Positions 1 to 4,999 of a stretch of DNA of 5,368 nt are shown here, piece by piece. Numbering within the stretch: the first letter of the stretch is position 1; every line of letters begins with the position of its first letter. Origin of the DNA: JACKPD01 sp034003145 (GTDB lineage Bacteria > Spirochaetota > Spirochaetia > CADAEX01). Under the pieces are notes generated by a model that had not been told where the DNA came from, made no database searches, and was given only the letters and a program-made list of their open reading frames with translations. The translations under genes and the position numbers were made by a program. Where the stretch lies: NCBI GenBank assembly GCA_034003145.1, contig JAVEZE010000169.1, positions 1 through 5,368 of the forward strand, given 5' to 3'.

Positions 1-302
1 TCAAGATTGAACACTGATCCCCCGAACTTCAGGGAACTGTTATCCTGAAGCCTGAAAATAATTTTTTCCCCGAATAACACCTCACAGAAGGAATCGCTTC
101 CTGTCTCAATCCTGTCGCCTATGACAACTTTGTCCCCGATAGAGGCATTTCCGCCGTTAAGAGTCACTTCCCCGGTGAAAAAGGAAATTGCCCCTTCTCC
201 TGAAGGAAACTGCTCTTCTTCCTTTTCCCTGCCTCCTCCCGCGAAGAGAAATGTAACTATGGAAAAAGAGAGAAGAAGAAACAGTGTTTTCTTAACTCCC
301 AT
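1..302 (-). CDS. FecR-domain exported protein, 3' part cut by window edge
   Basis: The first 100 codons of a leftward gene are visible. The protein opens with a lysine-containing N-terminus and a hydrophobic stretch (about residues 5-20, TLFLLLSFSIVTFLFAG), a likely signal peptide. There is no lipobox cysteine, so it is probably exported but not a lipoprotein. After a charged linker (REKEEE) comes a pattern typical of FecR domains: a beta-rich run with GEVTLNGGNASIGDKVVIGD, then RIETGSDSFCEV, then an aromatic/charged run ending in RLQDNSSLKFGG. The ATG start has a strong GGAGG (311-315) eight bases upstream. It begins 26 bases after the stop of the Fak fusion gene, so the two are likely co-transcribed. 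FecR domains occur both in anti-sigma regulators and in many periplasmic proteins of unknown role. With an N-terminal signal and no visible cytoplasmic anti-sigma segment, this one looks like the second kind. The specific function is unknown. Confidence 0.72.
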   Translation of the reverse strand, partial: MGVKKTLFLLLSFSIVTFLFAGGGREKEEEQFPSGEGAISFFTGEVTLNGGNASIGDKVVIGDRIETGSDSFCEVLFGEKIIFRLQDNSSLKFGGSVFNL

Positions 303-310
303 ATTGTAAA

Positions 311-315
311 CCTCC
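311..315 (-). promoter_or_regulatory. Ribosome binding site of the FecR-domain gene
   Basis: The minus strand reads GGAGG here, eight bases before the ATG at 302-300. It lies in the 26-base gap after the upstream gene's stop, and it fixes the start of the FecR-domain protein. Confidence 0.75.
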
Positions 316-328
316 ATTTTATTTATCC

Positions 329-2134
329 TTAAACCGGTTTTCTAAGCAAGACTACGCTCAAAGCCTCTGGCCCCGCGTTAAGCGATATCACAGGTGAAAT
401 CGCGCTTATATAAAGGGGAGGCTTTCCTGCGTGGGATTCGATTACTGATGCGATTTTCTCCGCCTCTTTTTCCATCCCCGAATGTACTACCGCGTATTCC
501 TCAAGCTCACCGGAAGCTGCTGTTTTTTTGACATATTTTATAATCTTTTTGTCATTGGTTTTTCTTGAAAATGCTTTTCCCCAAAGTTCCGACTTTCCTT
601 CCCTGTCAATGGAAATTATAGGCTTTAAATTGAGTAGTGAGGCTGCTAATCCCTTGAGGGGGGAGACCCTGCCGCCTCTTACCATGTATTTAAGGTTTTT
701 TACGCTTACGTAGTTTCTGGAAAGCGGCCTGTATTTCATCATTTCCGATACTACCTCATCATGATTTTTTCCCTCATCCAATAGTTTACCTGCTTTACAG
801 ACCATCAGACCCAGCGAACCTGACAAGGTGAGGGAATCAATTACATCTATTTTTTTGTCTGAAAAAAGGTTTGCCGCCTTTCTAGCAGATTGCACAGTTC
901 CGCTTAAATGGCCGGAAATATGGATTGAAATTATGGAATCATAATATGTAAGGAGAAATGAATAGAGGTTTGAAAAAACAGCGCTTGTCGGCTGAGCTGT
1001 CTTTGGATAGTTTTTTTTACTCTCCATCATTTTGAAAACACTTTCCCTGCTGATGGTAAGGCGGTCAAGATACGAATTATCCCCGCTCACAATATTGATT
1101 GGGACAACATGGATATTATATTTATCGAGAAGTTCCTGAGGCATATCGCAGGATGAATCTGTGACAATCGCGGTATTGTGTTTCCGGCTGAAAACATCAT
1201 GGTATTCAGAAAGCATATCATCAACCTTCTGCTCAGCGACAGTTCCAAGACGAGATAATTTTTCAACAAAGACTTGAGGATCATCAGTATGAAGATGTAC
1301 CCGCGACAGATTACCGGCACCTGCTATAACAAGGCAGTTTCCTGTCCCTGCTACACTCTGCTTTATCATTTCCCTTTTGATGTTTTTACCGGAAAGCAGT
1401 GTCTCACAGCAATACCTGTATTCAGGGGGAACTGACGAATATTTATGGGCAGATTGCTCCTGTATTTCTTCCTCCATTTCCAAAGCGGTATGTGAGGCAA
1501 TATTTTCAGGATAGCCTTTTTTTACATCATCAAAAAAACTAAGGCATCCCTTTATGAACGCGACAAAACCGTAACCGCCGGCATCCACAACGCCTGCGTC
1601 CTTGAGCACGCTGTTCTGATGCATTGTCCTTTCAAGCGCTTTTTCCGCTGACAGCAGACTTTCAGAGAGCAGCATTTTGAAATTTTCATATTTTTTGGAA
1701 TGGACAAGTGATTCTGCCCAGTTTTCAATTACAGTCAGTATTGTCCCGCTTTTGGGATTCTCGAGAGCCAAGGGGACTACCCCTGCGGCAGACTTTACAG
1801 CAGATGCAAAATCATGCGTACCAAGCGTACCTATCCCGTTTACAGCAAGGGCAAATCCTGAGAAAAACTCGCTCAGTATCAGCCCTGAGTTGCCTCTGGC
1901 TCCCCTGATTACAGCTCCTGCTATAGATGTCATTGTATTTTCGACAGAATCTTCTGCCTTTGAATTTAAAATCATTGATCTCATTGTATTTGAGAGATTT
2001 GTGCCTGTATCTCCGTCAGCAACCGGGAAAACATTTATCTTGTTGATATGGTCCTTTTCACTCGAAACACGATGACTTCCCCAGGAGAACATCCTGTGAA
2101 GAAAAAACCCGTCAAGTTCTTTAATGTCATGCAT
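329..2134 (-). CDS. Fused FakA-like/FakB-like fatty acid kinase (DAK2-DegV)
   Basis: A 601-residue cytoplasmic protein with three parts. Residues 1-200 are a DAK2 nucleotide-binding domain: INVFPVADGDTGTN (33-46, with Asp40 and Asp42 as likely metal ligands), RGARGNSG (77-84), SGTILTV (129-135) and DAGVVDAGGYG (179-189). Residues about 235-315 match the FakA middle domain, with YCCE (241-244) and VHLHTD (279-284); Cys242, His280 and His282 could form the zinc site described for this domain. Residues 321-601 are a DegV/FakB domain: TDSSCDMP (325-332), TAQPTS (379-384), SGHLSGT (407-413) and GGRVS (487-491). In known systems FakA phosphorylates a fatty acid held by a separate FakB, giving acyl phosphate; here both sit on one chain. 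The divergent plsY, which uses acyl phosphate, supports this role. The usual FakB C-terminal His is replaced by Asn586, so activity is not certain. The start has GAGGTGA (2141-2147) six bases upstream. Confidence 0.87.
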   Translation of the reverse strand: MHDIKELDGFFLHRMFSWGSHRVSSEKDHINKINVFPVADGDTGTNLSNTMRSMILNSKAEDSVENTMTSIAGAVIRGARGNSGLILSEFFSGFALAVNGIGTLGTHDFASAVKSAAGVVPLALENPKSGTILTVIENWAESLVHSKKYENFKMLLSESLLSAEKALERTMHQNSVLKDAGVVDAGGYGFVAFIKGCLSFFDDVKKGYPENIASHTALEMEEEIQEQSAHKYSSVPPEYRYCCETLLSGKNIKREMIKQSVAGTGNCLVIAGAGNLSRVHLHTDDPQVFVEKLSRLGTVAEQKVDDMLSEYHDVFSRKHNTAIVTDSSCDMPQELLDKYNIHVVPINIVSGDNSYLDRLTISRESVFKMMESKKNYPKTAQPTSAVFSNLYSFLLTYYDSIISIHISGHLSGTVQSARKAANLFSDKKIDVIDSLTLSGSLGLMVCKAGKLLDEGKNHDEVVSEMMKYRPLSRNYVSVKNLKYMVRGGRVSPLKGLAASLLNLKPIISIDREGKSELWGKAFSRKTNDKKIIKYVKKTAASGELEEYAVVHSGMEKEAEKIASVIESHAGKPPLYISAISPVISLNAGPEALSVVLLRKPV

Positions 2135-2960
2135 AATTCTTCACCTCAAACTGTTTTACCTTTTTAATTTTCATTGGTATAATATACATTATGATATATA
2201 TATATTAACACTATTAATTAGTTTTTTCATCCAGAGCGTGTTTTTTTTATTAGCATTCAGGCTAAAAAGCGACAAATTTACAGATATTACATACAGCCTG
2301 ACATTTTTTCTCCTCTCTTTATTTGCTCTTTTAAACAGCTCAGGAGCGGGATGGCAGCAGGCTGCGGTTTTCTTAATGGTGACAATCTGGGCCGCGAGAC
2401 TCGGCTCATACCTTCTTTACAGGGTTATCAAAACAGGCCGGGACAAAAGATTTGACGGGAGACGGGAGAATTTCAAAGCTTTCGCTGCTTTCTGGGCGCT
2501 TCAGGCAGCAGCTGTCTGGATTATAATGCTGCCGCAGATTTTTTTTATAACAGAAAACACTGGATCAGGGATACTTTTTTTTATAGCAGGCGCAATTGTA
2601 TGGGCAGCAGGCTTTATTATTGAGACTGCCGCTGATATGCAGAAATTCTCTTTCAGGAATAAATCTGAAAATAACGGCAAATGGATTGAGTCAGGACTGT
2701 GGAAATACTCGCGCCACCCCAATTTTTTTGGAGAGACACTTTTATGGTGGGGACTTTTTATAATAACAATTCCTCTGCTTGAAGGGTTTTATTGGCTGGT
2801 AATCGCGGGGCCGATTTTTATAACATTTCTGCTTCTTTTTGTAAGCGGTGTTCCAACTGTTGAAAAACAGTCAGAAAATAAATACGGAAATGATCCTTAT
2901 TACGTACTTTACAAAAGAACAACAAGCATTTTTATCCCCTTGCCAAGAAAAAAAGGTTAA
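2124..2960 (+). CDS. DUF1295 family membrane protein (steroid 5-alpha-reductase-like fold), start uncertain
   Basis: An integral membrane protein with about six hydrophobic segments (residues about 28-45, 55-72, 80-98, 120-142, 148-166 and 206-240, counted from the ATG at 2124). Family landmarks are RLGSYLLYR (92-100), the reductase/methyltransferase-type motif GLWKYSRHPNFFGE (191-204), SGVPTVEKQ (241-249) and a C-terminal YGNDPYYVLYKRTTSIFIP. Relatives share a fold with steroid 5-alpha-reductases and isoprenylcysteine methyltransferases; the substrate here is unknown, though a lipid role would suit the neighbouring plsY. The start is unclear. The ATG at 2124 overlaps the divergent gene by 11 bases, has no ribosome site, lies upstream of the likely promoter and adds about 24 residues unlike the family. 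A restored frame from ATG 2191 would give 255 residues with a normal first helix. GTG 2238 is possible but removes part of that helix. plsY follows after six bases. Several T7-T8 tracts occur inside the gene without breaking the frame. Confidence 0.82.
   Translation: MSCIILHLKLFYLFNFHWYNIHYDIYILTLLISFFIQSVFFLLAFRLKSDKFTDITYSLTFFLLSLFALLNSSGAGWQQAAVFLMVTIWAARLGSYLLYRVIKTGRDKRFDGRRENFKAFAAFWALQAAAVWIIMLPQIFFITENTGSGILFFIAGAIVWAAGFIIETAADMQKFSFRNKSENNGKWIESGLWKYSRHPNFFGETLLWWGLFIITIPLLEGFYWLVIAGPIFITFLLLFVSGVPTVEKQSENKYGNDPYYVLYKRTTSIFIPLPRKKG
2141..2147 (-). promoter_or_regulatory. Ribosome binding site of the Fak fusion gene
   Basis: The minus strand reads GAGGTGA, six bases before the ATG at 2134-2132. 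This well-placed site supports that start over others. Confidence 0.7.
2155..2183 (+). promoter_or_regulatory. Candidate rightward promoter for DUF1295-plsY
   Basis: A perfect TATAAT (2178-2183) follows TTTACC (2155-2160, 4 of 6 to TTGACA) with a 17-base spacer. Transcription would start near 2190, almost exactly at the ATG at 2191. If so, the in-frame ATG at 2124 lies upstream of the transcript and cannot be the start of the DUF1295 protein, and the message would be leaderless or nearly so. Confidence 0.5.
2181..2208 (-). promoter_or_regulatory. Candidate leftward promoter for the Fak fusion gene
   Basis: On the minus strand TTAATA (2208-2203, 4 of 6 matches to the -35 consensus) and TATATT (2186-2181, 5 of 6 to the -10) are separated by 16 bases. 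Most of that spacer is an AT repeat. The -10 overlaps the -10 of the opposing rightward promoter. The region is so AT-rich that chance matches are likely; TATTAT at 2184-2179 is an equally good -10 with an 18-base spacer. Confidence 0.4.
2194..2205. repeat. AT dinucleotide repeat, six units
   Basis: Twelve bases of perfect AT alternation begin one codon after the ATG at 2191. In the present form that ATG reads M-I-Y-I-Y and stops at TAA 2206-2208. With one unit fewer (or two more) the ATG would join the DUF1295 reading frame. The repeat also lies in the spacer of the candidate leftward promoter. Confidence 0.85.
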
Positions 2961-2966
2961 TTTCCA

Positions 2967-3590
2967 GTGAAAAACCTTGCCGCTGTTATTACCCTGTCCT
3001 ATTTAATCGGAGCAGTACCGTTCGGGTACCTCGCGGGAAAGGTTTTTAAGGGTATAGACATAAGAGGGCAAGGGAGCGGAAACTCGGGCGCGACAAACGC
3101 GTTTCGTGTTCTCGGCAAAAAAACAGGGATTGCGGTACTGCTTCTTGATTTCCTTAAAGGGGTATTCTGTGTGCTGGTGATATCACGGTTAGATCTTTTC
3201 AGTGATACATCTCTGCCGCTTGAATATGTAAAACTGGTTTCCTTTGCCTCTGCCTTTATCGGTCATATCTACCCGGTTTATCTTGGATTCAAGGGCGGCA
3301 AGGGGGTAGCTGTCGCGGCAGGCGGAGCCTCGGCCCTTTCTCCTGTTATCTTCCCTGTGTGCGCTATAGTATTTTCCGCAGTACTTGTTAAAACAAGATA
3401 TGTCTCTGCCGCATCCCTTTCGGCGGCATGGGCCCTTGTCCTGGTATACCCGCTTTCCCTTCTGTCAAGCAGACTCTCTTTTAATATCATCTACGAGGCG
3501 GTTTTTATTACTGCAGCTTTTTTTGTGACATATAAACATAGAAGCAATATCGCAAGACTGATCAAAAAAAACGAGAATCGTATAGGATAA
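2967..3590 (+). CDS. plsY: Acyl-phosphate:glycerol-3-phosphate acyltransferase PlsY
   Basis: PlsY transfers the acyl group from acyl phosphate to the sn-1 position of glycerol 3-phosphate at the inner membrane, the first committed step of phospholipid synthesis. The 207-residue length is normal for the family. The three conserved cytoplasmic motifs are visible: GSGNSGATNAFRVLG (36-50, usually with Ile in place of the second Ser), GHIYPVYLGFKGGKGVA (99-115), and TRYVS (143-147) with the C-terminal YKHRSNIARL (189-198). Hydrophobic helices cover about residues 3-24, 53-72, 85-105, 122-141, 146-168 and 173-188. The start is GTG, six bases after the DUF1295 stop, with only a weak AAGG ten bases upstream, so translation is probably coupled to the gene before. 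The divergent Fak fusion could supply its acyl-phosphate substrate. No plsX is seen in the window. Confidence 0.95.
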   Translation: MKNLAAVITLSYLIGAVPFGYLAGKVFKGIDIRGQGSGNSGATNAFRVLGKKTGIAVLLLDFLKGVFCVLVISRLDLFSDTSLPLEYVKLVSFASAFIGHIYPVYLGFKGGKGVAVAAGGASALSPVIFPVCAIVFSAVLVKTRYVSAASLSAAWALVLVYPLSLLSSRLSFNIIYEAVFITAAFFVTYKHRSNIARLIKKNENRIG

Positions 3591-3602
3591 TCTGATATCT
3601 GC

Positions 3603-3632
3603 TAATCACTTTTAATCACGTTAAATCAGTAT
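3603..3632. repeat. Three near-copies of a 10-base direct repeat
   Basis: The units read TAATCACTTT, TAATCACGTT and AAATCAGTAT, at exactly 10-base spacing. The first two share TAATCAC perfectly; the third keeps AATCA. The spacing is about one DNA helical turn, which would suit side-by-side protein binding, but the copies are short and could be chance. Confidence 0.5.
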
Positions 3633-3651
3633 CCGGAAAGCGGGGTCTGTT

Positions 3652-3687
3652 AAAAAAAAGCAGATCTGACATCCTTCCCTTTTTTTT
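3652..3687. terminator. Weak A/T hairpin, possible bidirectional terminator after plsY
   Basis: AAAAAAAAG (3652-3660) pairs perfectly with CTTTTTTTT (3679-3687) across an 18-base loop that contains the palindrome CAGATCTG (3661-3668). GCGG (3640-3643) and CCGC (3690-3693) could add an outer stem. The paired core is almost only A-T, so it is a poor textbook terminator, but it is the best candidate between plsY and aepY. Confidence 0.3.
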
Positions 3688-3692
3688 ATCCG

Positions 3693-3716
3693 CATAAATT
3701 GAGTCATAAATTGAGG
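3693..3716. repeat. Tandem 12-base repeat, two copies
   Basis: CATAAATTGAGT (3693-3704) is followed directly by CATAAATTGAGG (3705-3716), 11 of 12 identical, and then by a degenerate CATTAAACG. It lies about 70 bases upstream of the aepY -35 box. Confidence 0.7.
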
Positions 3717-3786
3717 CATTAAACGCATCTGTCTTTAGAAAAGTGTTAAATATATGTTAAAAACCGGGTATTTTTTTGCCGCATTA

Positions 3787-3814
3787 TTGTCTGAACTTAA
3801 ATTTCTGTTATATT
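3787..3814 (+). promoter_or_regulatory. Promoter of the aepY operon, extended -10
   Basis: TTGTCT (3787-3792, 4 of 6 to TTGACA), a 16-base spacer and TATATT (3809-3814, 5 of 6 to TATAAT), with TG at 3806-3807 forming an extended -10. Transcription would begin near 3821, leaving a leader of about 33 bases before the TTG start at 3854. It is the best promoter-like site seen in this gap. Confidence 0.55.
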
Positions 3815-3829
3815 GTTCATTAATTGAAC
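3815..3829. promoter_or_regulatory. Palindrome at the aepY transcription start
   Basis: GTTCATTAATTGAAC has five-base perfect arms (GTTCA/TGAAC) around a five-base centre, directly after the -10 box. A repressor bound here would block the promoter, so it is a candidate operator. It is short and AT-rich, so chance cannot be excluded. Confidence 0.35.
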
Positions 3830-3838
3830 ATCAATAAT

Positions 3839-3844
3839 AAGGAG
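3839..3844 (+). promoter_or_regulatory. Ribosome binding site that sets the aepY start at TTG 3854
   Basis: AAGGAG lies nine bases before TTG 3854-3856. A frame-consistent TTG at 3824 is further upstream but would place this site inside the coding region and has none of its own. Confidence 0.75.
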
Positions 3845-3853
3845 CGGCTGAAA

Positions 3854-4999
3854 TTGATAGAATGCGGCATATTTTATAAAGAGCTGATTAAAAACAATAT
3901 AGATTATTTCTGCGGAGTGCCTGACTCTCTTTTAAAAAACATCTGTACCTGTATTACAGACAATGCCCCGGAAGGACGGCATATAATTGCCTCCAACGAA
4001 GGGGCAGCAGCAGCGCTTGCAGCAGGGTGGTTTCTGGGCTCAGGCCGTCCGGCACTCGTCTACATGCAGAACTCAGGGCTGGGCAACGCTGTAAACCCCT
4101 TTTTGTCATTAGCCGATCCGGATGTCTACAGTATACCGATGCTGCTTTTGATAGGCTGGCGGGGAGAACCTGGGGTCAAGGACGAGCCTCAGCACAAAAG
4201 ACAGGGAGAGCTCACCCTGCCCCTTCTTGAAACCCTTGGTATACCATATTCGGTAATTGACGGCGGATGCAGTAATATTGAAATAATCATTGAGCATGCT
4301 GTAAAAGAATCCCTGGCAGGGCTCAAGCCTTACGCAATTGTAGTTAAAAAAAACACTTTCGCCCCTTACACCAGGGAAAAACAGAGTGAAGAACCCGGCA
4401 CCCTTTTACGGGAGAAAGCAGTAATTCTCGCCGCCGGACTTGCAGAAAAGGACTGTGCGATTGTATCAACAACAGGAATGATATCAAGGGAACTTTATGA
4501 ATACAGGGAAACCAACGGATTGTCCCATGATCCGGATTTTCTTACAGTAGGCTCGATGGGGCATTCATCGCAGATTGCCTGCGGCATTGCCGCCTCAAAT
4601 AAGGACAGAAAAATATACTGCTTTGACGGTGACGGCGCTGTGATTATGCATATGGGAAGTCTTGCGGTTAACGGAACATCATCCCTTTCAAATTTTATTC
4701 ATATAGTATTCAACAACGCAGCTCACGACAGTGTCGGAGGACAGATGACGGCAGCAGGTAAAATTGACCTCTGCGCGATAGCCGGGGCATGCCGCTACAA
4801 AACCGTAATCAGCGCATCAGATGAAAGAGGAATAAAAGAGGCGTTTGACACAATCAGAAAAAAAGGCGGCCCGGCTTTTCTGGAAATAAGGGTCAGAAAA
4901 GGAGCAAGGGGAAATCTCGGCCGCCCGGCAGTACCGCCGCAGACACAGAAAAATAATTTTATCAAGTATTTATCAGATGAAAAAAAGGAGATTTTATGA
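3854..4999 (+). CDS. aepY: Phosphonopyruvate decarboxylase, TPP-dependent
   Basis: The enzyme converts phosphonopyruvate to phosphonoacetaldehyde and CO2, the irreversible step that pulls PEP mutase forward in phosphonate biosynthesis. The 381-residue protein (from TTG 3854) has the N-terminal pyrimidine-binding half, with the family signature GVPDSLL (21-27) and SNEGAA (47-52), whose Glu49 should activate the cofactor. GWRGEPGVKDEPQH (101-114) is typical of the Ppd/sulfopyruvate decarboxylase group. The C-terminal pyrophosphate-binding half has GSMGHSSQIA (233-242) and the motif GDG (259-261) followed by NN (287-288). The C-terminal GNLGRP (353-358) is also typical. Start choice: TTG 3854 has AAGGAG nine bases upstream and yields the usual short N-terminus. 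The stop overlaps the next start (ATGA), indicating tight coupling. Sulfopyruvate decarboxylase is the main alternative, but the next gene favours phosphonate metabolism. Confidence 0.9.
   Translation: MIECGIFYKELIKNNIDYFCGVPDSLLKNICTCITDNAPEGRHIIASNEGAAAALAAGWFLGSGRPALVYMQNSGLGNAVNPFLSLADPDVYSIPMLLLIGWRGEPGVKDEPQHKRQGELTLPLLETLGIPYSVIDGGCSNIEIIIEHAVKESLAGLKPYAIVVKKNTFAPYTREKQSEEPGTLLREKAVILAAGLAEKDCAIVSTTGMISRELYEYRETNGLSHDPDFLTVGSMGHSSQIACGIAASNKDRKIYCFDGDGAVIMHMGSLAVNGTSSLSNFIHIVFNNAAHDSVGGQMTAAGKIDLCAIAGACRYKTVISASDERGIKEAFDTIRKKGGPAFLEIRVRKGARGNLGRPAVPPQTQKNNFIKYLSDEKKEIL
4985..4990 (+). promoter_or_regulatory. Ribosome binding site of the pepM-type gene, inside the end of aepY
   Basis: AAGGAG sits five bases before ATG 4996, within the last codons of aepY. 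It supports this start and translational coupling. Confidence 0.7.

Larger units (their letters stand above)
3591..3853. other. Repeat-rich intergenic region between plsY and aepY
   Basis: These 263 bases contain no credible gene. They hold three near-copies of a 10-base unit (3603-3632), an A8/T8 inverted repeat (3652-3687), a 12-base tandem repeat (3693-3716), a TGTTAAA pair 11 bases apart (3744-3761), and the aepY promoter, a short palindrome and the ribosome site at the right end. A stem also pairs 3585-3596 with 3625-3634 (GGATA/TATCC and CTGAT/ATCAG with a 2-base bulge), but no T-run follows it. Confidence 0.6.

Noticed and set aside
121..309. A 62-codon open frame on the plus strand opposite the FecR-domain gene
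   Set aside because: It is antisense to the signal peptide and FecR pattern, proline/serine-rich by reverse reading, and has no ribosome site.
331..340. Perfect 10-base palindrome AAACCGGTTT at the end of the Fak fusion gene
   Set aside because: It overlaps the last codons and the stop, has no loop or T-run, and is short enough to be chance.
1677..2075. A 132-codon open frame on the plus strand inside the Fak fusion gene
   Set aside because: It is fully antisense to conserved DAK2 motifs, has no ribosome site, and its translation looks like no known family; it is a shadow of the real gene.
2241..2582. Several T8 tracts inside the DUF1295 gene as phase-variation sites
   Set aside because: Each encodes part of a hydrophobic Phe-rich helix and the frame is intact across all of them; only the AT repeat at the start affects the frame as given.
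3757..3777. Possible terminator around ACCGGGT followed by a T-run
   Set aside because: The arms pair poorly and leave no loop; the 7-T run alone is not enough.
3824..3853. Ten extra N-terminal codons of aepY from TTG 3824
   Set aside because: That TTG has no ribosome site and sits inside the palindrome at the predicted transcription start; TTG 3854 has AAGGAG at good spacing and gives the family's usual N-terminus.
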